The translations under genes and the position numbers were made by a program. Below are positions 36,801-50,500 of a DNA stretch of 64,000 bases, in pieces. How positions within the stretch are numbered: position 1 is the first letter of the stretch; each line of letters begins with the position of its first letter. The notes below the pieces were generated by a model. The model had not been told where the DNA came from and ran no database searches. It worked only from the letters and a program-made list of their open reading frames with translations. Origin of the DNA: Tubiluchus corallicola (taxonomy: Eukaryota > Priapulida > Priapulimorpha > Priapulimorphida > Tubiluchidae); the NCBI GenBank assembly GCA_030141605.1, contig JAQGDQ010000213.1, positions 246,001 to 310,000 on the forward strand, in the 5' to 3' direction.

Positions 36801-39800
36801 GCAGGAGGCAACGTTGTTTTTCAAATATTAACAACTTTTAAAGTTCGTAATCGGGGCCGGGGCGGAATGAGAAGTTCGGGAACGAGGTTCGGGACTGGAT
36901 TGAATGTTCAGGAATGGGGTTTGGGATTTGAAGAAAGTTTGGGATCAAGGCTCAGGGGTCGAAGGATCATAACTACCCCAGTGCCAAACACCTGTAGTAA
37001 TAAATCCTTCTGAGTTTGCCAATTTTATATGGGCCTTAAAAATATTGAAATCTTCGCCCTTTGCTGAGCATTTTTTTATAAAATATTACCAAACATTGAT
37101 TTTGTAGTTATTTTTATAGAAAGAATTAGTGAAAGAATTAGTTGTGATGAAGGTTTTAGTTTGATTTGATTTGAAATGTTAAAATTCTGTTCCATTAAAA
37201 TTTGATTTTTAATGCTGTATATGGTCACTTTGATTGGCATATTGTTCCAGTAATTTGGTAACTGTTTTGAGCAGTTCTTAATGTATCATGTGGCACAGAA
37301 AAATTGTGCCAAATATTTAGACGATGACAATATTAGAAGCAACTGTTCACAAAGTTGAGATTTCACAGTATGGTATTACAAAACATTAAACTCAGGCAGT
37401 GAAAATTAGAAGTTTACAGCTTTAGTGGTTTTCAAGGTCGAATAACTTTTGCATGTTCAAAAATTAAATCTTCAATCAAATTTAATTTAGCCAGCTATTC
37501 ATCAATTTGAAAAACAGCCAAATTGATATATATATATATATAAGGCACTTAAGACATGACAGTAAAACAGTAACGAAATCACCCAGTTTACTTCATAGCA
37601 CCTTCACCACAGAAAGTAAAGCACTGAAAAATATTTATTGTCAAGAAAAAATGGAATTATAATTCTGACTGTGACATGCGAAATTTCCTCAAAGAGAAAG
37701 TGTATGTTAGGTGCACTTTTTGATGCAGAGAAACAAACGGCAAAAACTGTTGAGTGCTGAACCAAATACCCCTTAAAGAAGTGAGAAACTGTATCAACTG
37801 TTGAAAAAAACTTTTTTATATAGTTTGAGAAACTGTATCGGCTGTTGCAAGAAATGCTTGTGCCTAGTTTGCATTGAAAGTAGTGGACACATAGAGAGAG
37901 CACTTACTATATATTTTAACAATAGTGACACGAACTCTTTTCCAGCATTTAATTTTTCACTTGTTAATTTAAATATTCGGAGTCTTTGGGAAAATCTAAG
38001 GGAATGACCTAAAATTTTTGGTGTTTACACACAACCATATACCGTCAGGGCATCAGTGTTGTAATTTTCAAGAGATTCCATTGTTTTTTATAATATCGTA
38101 ATCAAAACGTCGTCACATTATTTTTGCAGCACTTGATACAACTTAATCTTTTTGCATTTTAATTTCTTTGTTTATGCACTGATATTGTTTATTTAATGTT
38201 ATTTGTACTTGTAACTGATTTTCTGTTTTTCAATTTTAAGTGATCCATATCTGGTTTTTGCTGGTGGAATGCCACGTGCCAGCTATGGAGATCGTAATAC
38301 CGTGACAGTCATGCGCGGAAGCAAGCACATTGCATTTGACTTCACTTCTAAAGTGGTTGGTTTTGTTGTTTTGGCTTCTCCTGATGGAGGTATCACTATC
38401 TACTTATTACTTATCTACAAAGTTTATTATCTTGCATTTAACATGCATTTCAGACTGGCTAACATTGTGTACGTGTTGCTATCAAGGAGTAAATTATTAG
38501 AAGTCCTGACCTGAAATTGTCACTTAAATATTTTAATTTTTATTTAGAACTTGATAATCCATACACGCTTATCGTATTGTTGGAAGAAGAGATCATCTTT
38601 ATTGATCTGCTGGACGATGCTTGGCCAACAATGCGTTTGCCTTATTTAGCCAGTCTTCATGCTAGCGCCATCACATGTTCATCTCATGTCGGGAACATTC
38701 CAGAAGAACTGTGGAATGCCCTGATTGCGGCAGGAGATAATCAAGCAAAGGACTTCTCCAAGAAAGTATGTTGAATTTTGACAGAGTTCATTTAGTATTT
38801 TTTTGCAGGTTTGCTGCAAGAATTTTGGAGTTATGACACTGACGTCATTAAAGTATTTATGAACACCGTTATAGTTTGTATCTAAACATAAGTTGTATTA
38901 AGCCACGCATTTATTAAACAAAAAAGAAATGTTTAGCACTGTATTCCACAGCCCATGACCTCGAGCACTGAGTACTAGCCAAGTAATGCGTTTCATGTGA
39001 ATATTTGTATAAGTAAGATTAATTACGTTGGTTAATGTATTGATTTAATATGTTACAATAATATCATATAAGTAATATGTAAAGCATGAAGAAAGTGGTA
39101 ACTGTTAAAAATATTGCTTAAACATTTTTACCAGTGAACAGTTCTAGGCTTTTAGCCTTTTTAGAAATGTATTCAGAAAGGAGAATGTCACACTTTTAAC
39201 ATTTTTACTTTATTTTATTAGGAATGGCCTTTATCTGGTGGCAAGAACCTGACAGATGCTGGAGACCACAGAGATCTTCTTCTTACTGGGTATTCAGTGA
39301 AGATTATATTTGTTTATTTCACTCTTTCAACATATGGTTAAAAAACAATTTTGTAGAATGTACATACATTACAGTGCCTATGTGTGTGAATTCAATTTCT
39401 GTTTTTTCATTCATCTTTTTCATTTTCCACTTTAGAATTAGCATGTCAACATTGTTCTCTCACCATTGAACTTCTTTTATTACCATCTCTTTTGCAAACA
39501 ACATTTTTACAGACATGAAGATGGTTCAGTACGGTTCTGGGATGCATCCGGCATTGCCATGAGGCTGATTTACAAGCTAGTGACGGCTCCGTACTTTGTA
39601 AGTGATCATGAGCCAACACAAGATCATGAGGAAGAATGGCCACCTTTCCGCAAAGTGAGCGCTTTCGACTCTTATGTATGTTACGCTTATATTTTATAGT
39701 TTGCAGTGGGTTGTGCACTGGTATGCATTTGGTAGTTTACTTCCTTTTTCACTAATACAGTTAGCTTATAGCTATTAATCCACATAGTCACATATGCTAA

Positions 39801-42800
39801 GATACTGGACTGCAGACATTTAAACTTTTAAAGTCAAGTACATCTAAAATGTATGTACGTGTCTTTAAAGTTTAACGTGAACACCAAACAAAATTACTTA
39901 CTCTTATTATTATTACTATTACAACATCACTAAAATAATGCTGAAGAATTAAGTGTGACTCAACAAAAGTCAATCTAATTCTAATTTGGCATCAATTTAA
40001 GTAGGTACAAATATGTGTGTGTTACGCAGACTGCACTGTATATAGTTCCTGCACACTGACGCCTTAATGCATTTTGCAATGAGTGCAATAGTTGTGAGTT
40101 TTGCGGAGCTGCACACAAAAATTGGATATTACGTTTGCTGTGCTTTATTAATTTTATAGCATATGGTATTCACTTTACTATGTGTGTGGATTGTAAAAAA
40201 CTGTGTCATCTAGATTATCACCCATAGTACAATATTTTATGTCTCTAACAAGATTTAAGTGACAACATGCCAATAGTGCAAGGTAAAAGACTTGCTGCTA
40301 TTCTATTGTTGATTTTTTTAAAAACACCGAATAGATGTTGAATTCGTTTTCGTTAGTGACTTGTATTTGTCAAACCTGCACAATTATAAAGGCTTAAAAG
40401 TTGTTAAGCATACGGCAATATTATTTGTAGGCTTCAATAGATTTATAAGTAATTAAACTGTACCTCTGTTCCTTTTTTACTTTTTCTTGCATTTTGTATG
40501 TAATATTTTAATTTACATTGTTCTGACCGTTGTAGATATCTGCTAACAATGATAAACAAGCTTTCAAACTGATTGCTGAATTTTAGCATCACAGTTTTGC
40601 AGATTCCAAGTTGCTTTTGATAATTATTTGAAGCTGTTTGATCTAGTCTCATTTTTTCCTCTGCAGACTGGCACATTTGATCCATACAGTGATGATCCCC
40701 GATTTGGCATTCAGAAACTGGCACTCTGTCCCAGCACAGGAACATTAAGTATTGGCGGCACTGCCGGACAGGTCATTGTACTTCAAATGTCAACAGAAGA
40801 AAAGGAGGTTGAACTTCATGTAAGTTTATGATTTTGCAGATATCTGTTAACAATTAGTTGATTACTCAATGCTAGTCAACTCCTATATCTTTATTTTTTT
40901 GTCTAGTTCTAATGATATCATTAAGAAAGGCATTGTTTATATTGTGTAAAACAATAAATTCAAAACTACATTCTTGAGTGAAGTTTTTTATCAAGATTGT
41001 GATAATGTTGTGCTTTCTACTGTAGATGCCTTATTTTTCATTGTACTAAGCTAAAACGATGTGTCTGTTGATTGTGAATTACTGAAGCTGCTTGCGTACT
41101 TATTCACATTGTTCATACTGAATAGTAAAAAAGATGAACAGTTTATTGAATATTTCTGTTTTTAGGAGGTCTATGTTCAGATTGTCAATGACAGAGACAA
41201 TTTCATTTGGAAAGGCCATGAGGCTCTAACTCCAAAAGACGGTGCTCAGAAACTTCCTCCTGGATTTCAGCCCACAACTGTGCTCCAGATGACGCCTCCA
41301 GCATCTTGTACTGCATTGTCTCTGTGCAACGAGTGGGGCTTGGTTGCCGGTGGCACAGCACACGGTTTTACCCTTTATGATTATGTACAAAAGAAGGAAG
41401 TTATTTCTCGCTGTACTCTGGATGCTTTGTCCATGGCAGCCACCGATTCTGGTTTGTATTCAGTTACAAAGTTGTTCTGCAACGGTTTATGTAGCACACA
41501 ATGCTCATTTATGTGACCATTTTGCTTTGTAGTTTCTTCGGTTGTGCTTATTGTGTTTTGCTAAACTATCTAGTAAAAGAGGTCTGAAATCTTTTTCTTT
41601 TTAATTTGTCTTAGCGAAATTTGTTTATTTATTTATTTAATTGGTAGTTTATTTCAGTGCATTGCATACCATGAACACATATACAAGAAATGTAAATGTT
41701 TATGCATATCTATATGAAATGTATATGTATATTAAACTAAATTAAGTACCATATGCATCTAAAAATTATATTACAAATACAATTAGATATGCAAAGTTCG
41801 AATGATCGAATGATACGCATTACTCGCGATTAGTTAAAATATGCCAAGCATTAAAAATTAGAGGGTCACATAAAGTATCAGAATCACAAAGTAAATTGCA
41901 CAAAATAATGAAACTCCAAAATGTGGAATTTTATTTTCATTATTGATGGCTACAGCGCCAACTACGGCATCATTTTTGCTGATCTGTACGTCAAACGAAA
42001 AGTCTCGATCTAGTGTGTATATATATATATACAGATGTAACACTTTAAAGTTCCATACATTTCTTGCTGTTGTAGGTGCGAAAGGCAAGAGGCTGCGCAA
42101 GTCACTTCGTGAATCATTTCGACGTATCCGCCAGATACGAGTTCGTAGACCCCATACTTCTGGAGGTGGAGAAGAGGAGAGCAAGAAAGAGAAAAAAGAA
42201 AAGAAGAAAGAAGAACCAAAAGAAAGGCAAGCGTCCATTGACTTTTTAGTAAACAGTTTTTGAACAAGTTTACGTTTTCTTAAAAACACCCAGTATAAAA
42301 TGCAGAAAGCTGGTATTAAAAAAAATTATTTACTAGGTGAATGAAAAAATTTTAACCAGTTCGCAATTTGCAATTATTCGCAAACTAAGGAAAACACGAT
42401 TTTTTGTGTGCCTCTTTTGAGGTACTCATAAAGAGTTAGTAATCTTCATTGATGTTAGTTACACAGACTTTTTGATAGCTTTGCGTTTTTTATACATTGA
42501 AGTAAAATGATTTCCAATAATTTTACAGTGAGAAGAAAGAAGCTGGAGATACAGCAGTTAAAGAAGAAACAGCACCACCCGCAGAAGCAGAAAAGAAAGA
42601 GGGGGAGGGAGATGAGAAAGAGAAGAAAGAAGAAACTTCACCAGCAACAGAGGCTGAAACTGCACCTGTTTCAGATACGCAGGAGCCACCAGCTGAGCCA
42701 AAGCCTGCACCTGCTGAAGAAACTGCTGCAGAAACAGAAAAGACAGGTTAATTTTTTACTTTGATGAAATAGTAGAACATGAGCAGTTTTATAAAATACA

Positions 42801-44473
42801 AAAAAGGAGATTTTTAATGTTAAGCTTCCGAAAAAACGGCTTGAAAAATTATATTGGTTAGTAACAAGCTTGTGTGTGTACGATACCCACTTTAAAAGAA
42901 ATTCAGGTTTCTTTTCATTTTAATTCCTGTAGGCATTATGTTGTATAGTGTCACACATTCATGCTACATGCATTGAATTTTTTTTAAGACACTCCAGCTT
43001 GTTACTAGCAGTCGATACAGCAGATCACATATTTTTATCGATTTTCTGTTTACTAAAAATGTTAATGATAAAGTTTATTTCAAACTTGTCGGATGTCTGA
43101 AACTTCAAGAAAATTTCGATGTTTGCAAGTAGGAATTCAAAACATGGCAAAGTGTCTGGCCATGCTATGTCCACATAGTACAGTTGTGTAACGACATGTG
43201 GCGCAGCTATCCAAATGTTTTACTAACATTTTACAATAATGATTCGTAGCACAAAAAGCCCATTTTAAGGAAGCTTGCCAACTGCCAAAGTTTGCTGAAA
43301 ATTTAATAGATATTGAACAGAATGTGCAAACATGAATGGTGCATTCACATAAAATTATGACAAAGTAATGTAATTTCGTAACATAAATGTTTTGAAACTT
43401 GTGAAACTTGAAACACTTTTTTGTTGCTTGAATTTATCAAATTATAGGAGTGTACAACACAGAAAACAATTGGCTTCATTATTCTTTACTCTTATTTTTT
43501 ACTGTTATTATTTAGCTCGTTTTTTAGTTTATCTTCATTTATCCGTAATGTTTCAGCTCAACCTGAAGAAAAAGAAGAGACCAAGAAAGAGGAAGAAAAG
43601 AAAGAGTCTGCAAAAGATGAAGGGTACTATTATTTTGAATCTTTTTAAATGACAAAGTTGAATATTTTACAAAAATGCCATTTTATGTCTTGTTTTCCCT
43701 GTATATTAATAGTGACCATTTTGAATATACTGTAGTCACCTGTTTCTTTAAATCAGAGTTTATAGTGTATATGCGATGAGACAAGCTGTTAAGCTATGTA
43801 CATGGGTAAGGCAAGACCCAAACGGTGCGTAAACCACATTTGGTTTTTGTCCATGTGCAATCATTCCACCACAGTAAGGTAAATGGCTGGGGAAATTATG
43901 GCAGATGAAATGACATAAAAGTTGTTATGCATCCAATTATTGACCAGGCTGAATATTGCTTGATCTTGGTTGTTAAGCAATCACCGCACCATCATCCCAT
44001 CATCCCACATTTGCATTAGAGAAAGATGGAATATAATTGGCACGAGTATTATGGGCATAATTTGTTCTGCTATTTTTTTCATGCAAATGAAGTGTGATAT
44101 ACTTTATTTGGTATGTTTTAAAAACTGGTTAGTACGTTGGAATGAATGTGAATGCACTTACAGAATTCCAGCATCTACAAATTCAATGTGTTTTTTTATT
44201 CAGTAAAACTGTATCAATTTTATAATCACAATCATTTAAACAGGAACATCTATATTTTTCTCTAATTTTGTACACAATTTTTGTTTAGCGCGAAAGAAGA
44301 GGTTAGATCAAAATCACCCGAGGTATTGGAAGCAAGTACGGACGACAGTATGATTTCCATGGTGAGAAGCCTCTATTTCTCCACTACATTCCTTGTGACT
44401 GGTGAGTGCATTTATGTAATATTTTCTTAATTTACAATTGTAGTTAGTGTTACTTATTATTGTATTATTATTA

Positions 44474-44524
<51 letters not shown>

Positions 44525-44537
44525 GATTATTATTATA

Positions 44538-44576
<39 letters not shown>

Positions 44577-47500
44577 TGTCTGTTATTATTTACTTATTAC
44601 ATGTAGTATAAGATTACAGTGCTACTTTATAAAGTATAAGCTGTGAAGAGTACGTTGATAGAGACTAGAACTTCTAATACAGTCAGTGTTTGTGCCTATA
44701 AAATGTGCAAAATATAATATTCTTATTACGAATTATCAGAAGTACATTCAGTCGAAACAATATTTAGTATATAATTACCTGTTTATAAATTATGAATGTA
44801 TTTGATGATGAATATTATGTCCTTGATGAATGTAACAAGCTTGTAAGTGGCAAGAATTTGAATACTATTCTATTATTCGGCTTCAAGGCAGGTAGTTCCA
44901 AACATATATCTGAACTTGTTTGCACTTGCATTCATAAATTGTAACTTTTTTGTTATTTAGTAGGACAAAATTTTAATGCAAATAGTATAAGAAATCAATA
45001 GATAGATCGTTCTGAAAGGCAGTGCAAATCCCTAAGCTATCGTGAATTTAAATCTGAAAAGCACTTGCAGTTACTGTTGTACATTTCATGTAGGAGCTGC
45101 GGCTGGGCCAACTCTGTGGGCTGGAACGAGTGCCGGGACCATTTACATTTATAGTATCACCATGCCAGGTGAAGAGAAGCGAACAGAGGAAGGAGTGACT
45201 GCTCAGTTAGGTATGCAACTGTTACGCTAGTTATCACTTATTATTATATTATAATGTATTATACTATTATAATTGTGATATTATGCAAGCCTGGTGTTTT
45301 TATTGTGAATTACGTTCATAATTAGTATCTCATCTTTCGTACATTTTAATCCGTAAAACTGACAGAATATAACTGCCACAGTGCATTCGCAGGCACCCAT
45401 TCCAAATTTCACAAAAATATTACTACTGTTGCTGTATTTACAACTTTGTTTAATGTAATTTATCTTTTATTTCATTCTGTTCATATTTACTTTTTTAAAG
45501 GCCATTTTAATCATCACATAAATGAAGCTTCTTGACTTTACAAAAATTAATGTTGCAAGTTTTTGCTTTTAATGTGCCTCATTTAATGTACAACTAACAC
45601 AGTTTATTTTTTTAGCAAAAGAAATACAGTTGAAGCACAGAGGTGCCGTGGCAGCGATCCAAGTTATCGACAATAAAGGTTACCCGGTGTATCCAGCAGC
45701 TATTACAAAGGAGCAATCTGCTGCAAATGATGCAAACCATAAAGTTATTATATGCTCAATGGAGCAATTTAAGGTTAGTAATTGCAAACCATGAACTGTA
45801 AAAGTTGATTTTTTATGCCTTTTGTGTGATTAACATTAATGGTAGAATTTTGCTGACTTTTGGTGAAATTGTAGTTTTGTTGAGTTTCTTTGTGTAATTC
45901 TTTACTGAAATTTTAGCTATGATTAATTTTACATAGGAAGTAAAACCTATGCTCAATAACTGTTTTAGTAGCAATGTACATGCTCTGTCATTGACCTGAT
46001 AATAAGTGTGTTTAAAGAGCCACCAACTTGCTGTCTTTAATGAGCAAAAATTTCAAAGTTGTAGAACAAAATGGAAAATAGTTGTTTAATGATGTTATTT
46101 TCTTCTGCTGTGAGAAGACATGGGAGGGATCCTATGGTTGGCATGAAAAATCATTGATGATTATTGTTTTTCCTCAACTAGGGGTCGGACACACATCTCA
46201 CTAAAAACAAATTTCTTACTGCTTTTTCTACCAGCAGACTGTAGTCGAGTACTCCTATATTTGACATTGGAGCTAATATCCGCAGTTTCAAAATAAATAA
46301 AAAATCATGATTAACAACCTGATAACATATCTACAATAATTAGTTAATTAATCAGTCAATACATTTCATTAATTTATAGAAACTGAAATACTCCTAGAAG
46401 GATTAACAGTACTATTAGTTTAGAAAGCAAGTCTGTAAAATGATCCAAATCATGATATTCTGCCTCTTCATAAATAAATGTATTTTACATGTGACTTTAA
46501 ACTTAATTTGACAATTTCAGGTATTTCAGCTTCCTAGCTTAAAGCCCCATGGGAAATACAAACTTGTTTCACATCATGGAGCACTCGTACGCAAGATAGG
46601 ATTTGTCAAATATACAAGCAGCAAAAGTATGTTTCGTTTGTGTTTTTTAACTGAATGTAAAATTTATTCTAAACACACTGTGTATTTGTTATACAAGAAA
46701 TTTCACTTGCATGTTTTTAAACCATATTTCTAGTAAGCATTAGAGTGGATTTTCTATTGTAGAAGTAAAATCTAAAAGATAGATATTCTTCATATTTGCT
46801 TTTTTTTAAACAGAATTTGCATGTTTCTCAGTACAATTTGCAGATCTTCATGATTCTGCATCTACATTTACCTGTACATTTTTCTATTTTTACATAGTAC
46901 AACCTAAACATCTAATCTTTACTATTATAGGGATTATATTAGCATTCATTCAAACATTAGTTAATAATAAATCCAGTTTTTATATTTAAAATAATTCTAC
47001 TGTAACTGTTTATTTATCAGTTTAAGTTAGTTTGCTATCTCTTAGTTGTTATCCAAATATTATAGCATTGTCTTAGAATAATTTTTTTCTAGAGTGACTT
47101 TTATAATGCATTTTGTTCTTCTGAATAATAAGGGTATGTTTACACATGAAAACAATAGCATTTCAGCAGGACTGCATACTATATAATAACACCAGATATA
47201 TATCTGTGCAGCGTTTCACTGGATTGCTATTATCTATCATGTCTAAACACTCACAAATTTTTTTATTGGTGTTTAGAATTTAATTGATATTTTTTTAAAT
47301 TTTGTGATTTTTTAGTTTTATTACCTTTTTATGCTATACAGTATTGCCCTTTTTTGCCTTATAATTAAAAGCATTATGGTTAATACATGCAGTTGATATC
47401 GTACCAAAAGTGACCCGATCTGAAGATGGGACAGTGGTGGCGCTACCAGGCAAGATGCATGCCAGCTTTCAGCTTTGTTTTTTAGTGCAAAATCGTGTGT

Positions 47501-50500
47501 GCGATGTTGTTATCATTGCTTAATTCTGCAAATTTTTGTTTGTTGTTATGCCAATGTTCTCAAATTGATGTGTTTATGTATTTATTAAATGCATTATAAA
47601 ATTTTCATATGCACAGAGTTTAAAGTACCATTTTGAACTTGCAAAAAAAATGTTATAAGGTGGATGACACTCACATACAAATAGTCAGTATGTATCTAGC
47701 TTTGTGGATTATTATTTATTACCTTTTTTGCCTCTCTCTTCTTTTACCCCACCTAATAATAGCTTACCTCAAACACCAAGCACAGTGCTTCACTATTTAT
47801 GGTCTGTACCATTCTTACACATGATAATTTTTTATGTTTTGAAATTTCCTTGTTTGCTGTTATTTCCTATCATTCTGTTGATTCTATTCATTAGATTCCT
47901 ACCACTCTGCACAGTGATTCCTTTTATTCTGCTAATTTTTACTAGTTTTGCAATACAATGTACGTTTTAATTTTACAAAGTATGTTCAACTACTGCTTTA
48001 AGTGTGCAAAAGTCTTTGTTTAATGGAAAACAGATTATTATATTATGTAACACTGTACTTAGCACTTGAAGACCAATTGGTAATGATCTTTTAGGTAAAA
48101 ATTTACGACCTGTTCTTTTTAATAAATTCTTTTAAAAGCATTCTGACTTGCTATAATGTGAGAATAATACTGTAATATATAGCATTAATAGCGGCAGTGA
48201 AAAGAAACTTATGCAACTAATCTGGCTCTGCAGCTTAAGCAACACAAGAACAGTTGAATCCCCTAAATAACAGTTAAGTAATTGTTTGGCTGATTTTAGT
48301 TAATCTGCTTAGAATGATTTATCAGACTAAGTTTCTGTGTGTTCCTCTTACAGATGAAGAATATAGTGAATGGTGCATCACATGCCTGTCACAACACGGT
48401 GAAGTCAGTATTTACAGTATTCCACAACTTCGTAAGCAGCTTCTTAAACCTTGTATGGACAAAGATGACATTCAGTAAGTGAAGTTAGAATGTAATTTTT
48501 GGAATTCACTGGCACAACTCTTTTAGTAGAAGCTAATCTCAAGACCAGAATTTCATTGTAAATCCCCAAAACTAAACAGACACACCAATGCTCATTAACG
48601 TGAATCTAAATTTTTTCACAGCGGTGCTTAAAAATCAAAAATTTTACTGTTAATGCCCAGTCAACAAAAACGGAAATACAAACAAGAAGGCGAAAACCTC
48701 TTTGTTGTAGAAAATGGCCATTTGTCAAAATCACCAGAGTTCTAAATCATTCCGAGATTGAATCAGAAACTGTTAAGCTTCATTCTGAAAAAATACTAGT
48801 AGTGATAGGAATATAATTTTTGAAAGTAGTGAAATTAATCACTAAAATTTATTTAATTTAATTTCACTGTTTCTGTAATCTAGAATCATTGTAACCGAGC
48901 TAATTCAAACCCTGATTCTTTGGATTCTTGTAAATTCTCATGGTGGGCCTTTGTGTAGCTTCTGTCAAAATATGTAATGAAATTCTGGCCCAAATTGTTT
49001 GTTTGACTGTTCCCACATGTTGGTGACCGGTAAAAAATATTATTAAATTTTTCGGTTTATGACTGCAATGACTTTGATTATTGCTAATGTTACAACTGCT
49101 ATTTTAGTATTTATGTTTCCTCCAGCTGTATTTGCAAATTCATGTTATGCAGTCTCTGTCTAATACCAGATTCTTCATTGCAGAGGTATAGCCTCACTCG
49201 TATTTGCCCAAGAAGGAGAGGGTTTCTACCTCAACTCTTCTAGCGAACTGACACGGTTTTCATTGTCAGCCCGAACCACGACACAGGCAATGTGTGTCTT
49301 GGAGCTTCCCGAAGGCATGCGACCGCTGCCTCCTGAACCAGAGCCTGAGCCTGAACCTGAGCCTGAAAAGGAGGCAAAGGAGCCAGATACAAGGTAATTT
49401 TTGGGCATAATGTTGGACAGAATGTTGTATAAAATTAGTTTATTCTCATTTCCCATATTTACCTGGCTTGTGAGATGTACATATATTACCTGCAAAAGTA
49501 TTTGTCTATATAGTTAATTGGAATTACACAAGGTAAATCCTAGCTATTTTGAAGTTGGGCAGAAAAACTTCTAGTGTCTTGATAAGGTTCTTATACTGGT
49601 TGTTTTTTCTGTCTGTTTTTTGTTGGGTGTTTTCTTGAAATTTATGTATTGCTTACACTTCTTTGGCTTTACTTGTGACTTGCTTTTTTCATCAGCAACC
49701 AATGTGATTCAAATCTGGCAAAGAAACTCATAATATTTCTTATGTAGTGCTGATGTGCTTCTATTCGTTTGGCTATCACAAAGTGCTTATTTGGCACTGT
49801 TGTTACTGAACTGTTATTTGTCTTCATAGTGGCAAGGATAAAGAAGGAGAGAAAGCAGAAGAGAAGAAGGACGAAAAGGTGGAAGAAAAGACGGAAGCAG
49901 AAGAAGAAGATAAGCCTGCTGATGAATCACAGGCAGAAGCAGCAGATTTGACACAAGATATAGTCACTGATCATACAGCGTAAGGATCACCAGGGTTTTA
50001 TTATTCTGTTTGCCCATTTTATAATAATGTATTAGTAGCTTTCAGTGTTATCAGGCAGCTTTTCTTTACACTTTTATGAAAGGTTTGCTTTCACTATTAT
50101 CATGCCATGACAGCAGGACAGAGGCTCTACCACTAGGCAAATTCTGCAAGTAATTTTTTTAATTTTTTTTAAGTTTAGCGTAAGTAGTTACGTAGTGTCT
50201 ATGTAATTGCTTAAGTTCGCAACTGTGAATTAAATGAAATGAGCTACTTGAATTGTTTTCCTGACATAGTATATCATTCATTGATGCTAACACGGAGCTC
50301 TCTTCCCTCAGCATAACACTTTTTTCTTTTGCTTTACCTGACTTTTTAATATTACGTCATCTCATGCAAGGATTACTGGCACATTACCCAGCTTTTGCCA
50401 ACAGTTTATGTTGTGTGCATAGAGCAGCAGAGAAAAATTTCTTGCAATAGCACTTGTCTAATTATGGCAGATAAAGCTATAAGAATCAAAGTCTTCAAGA

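Noticed and set aside
36771-37013. 80-codon Gly/Arg-rich frame
   Set aside because: It is a translation of the TTCGGGA array, not a gene.
41858-42289. 143-codon minus-strand frame opposite Lgl exon 15
   Set aside because: It is the antisense of a K/E-rich exon; purine-rich coding sequence leaves the other strand free of stops.
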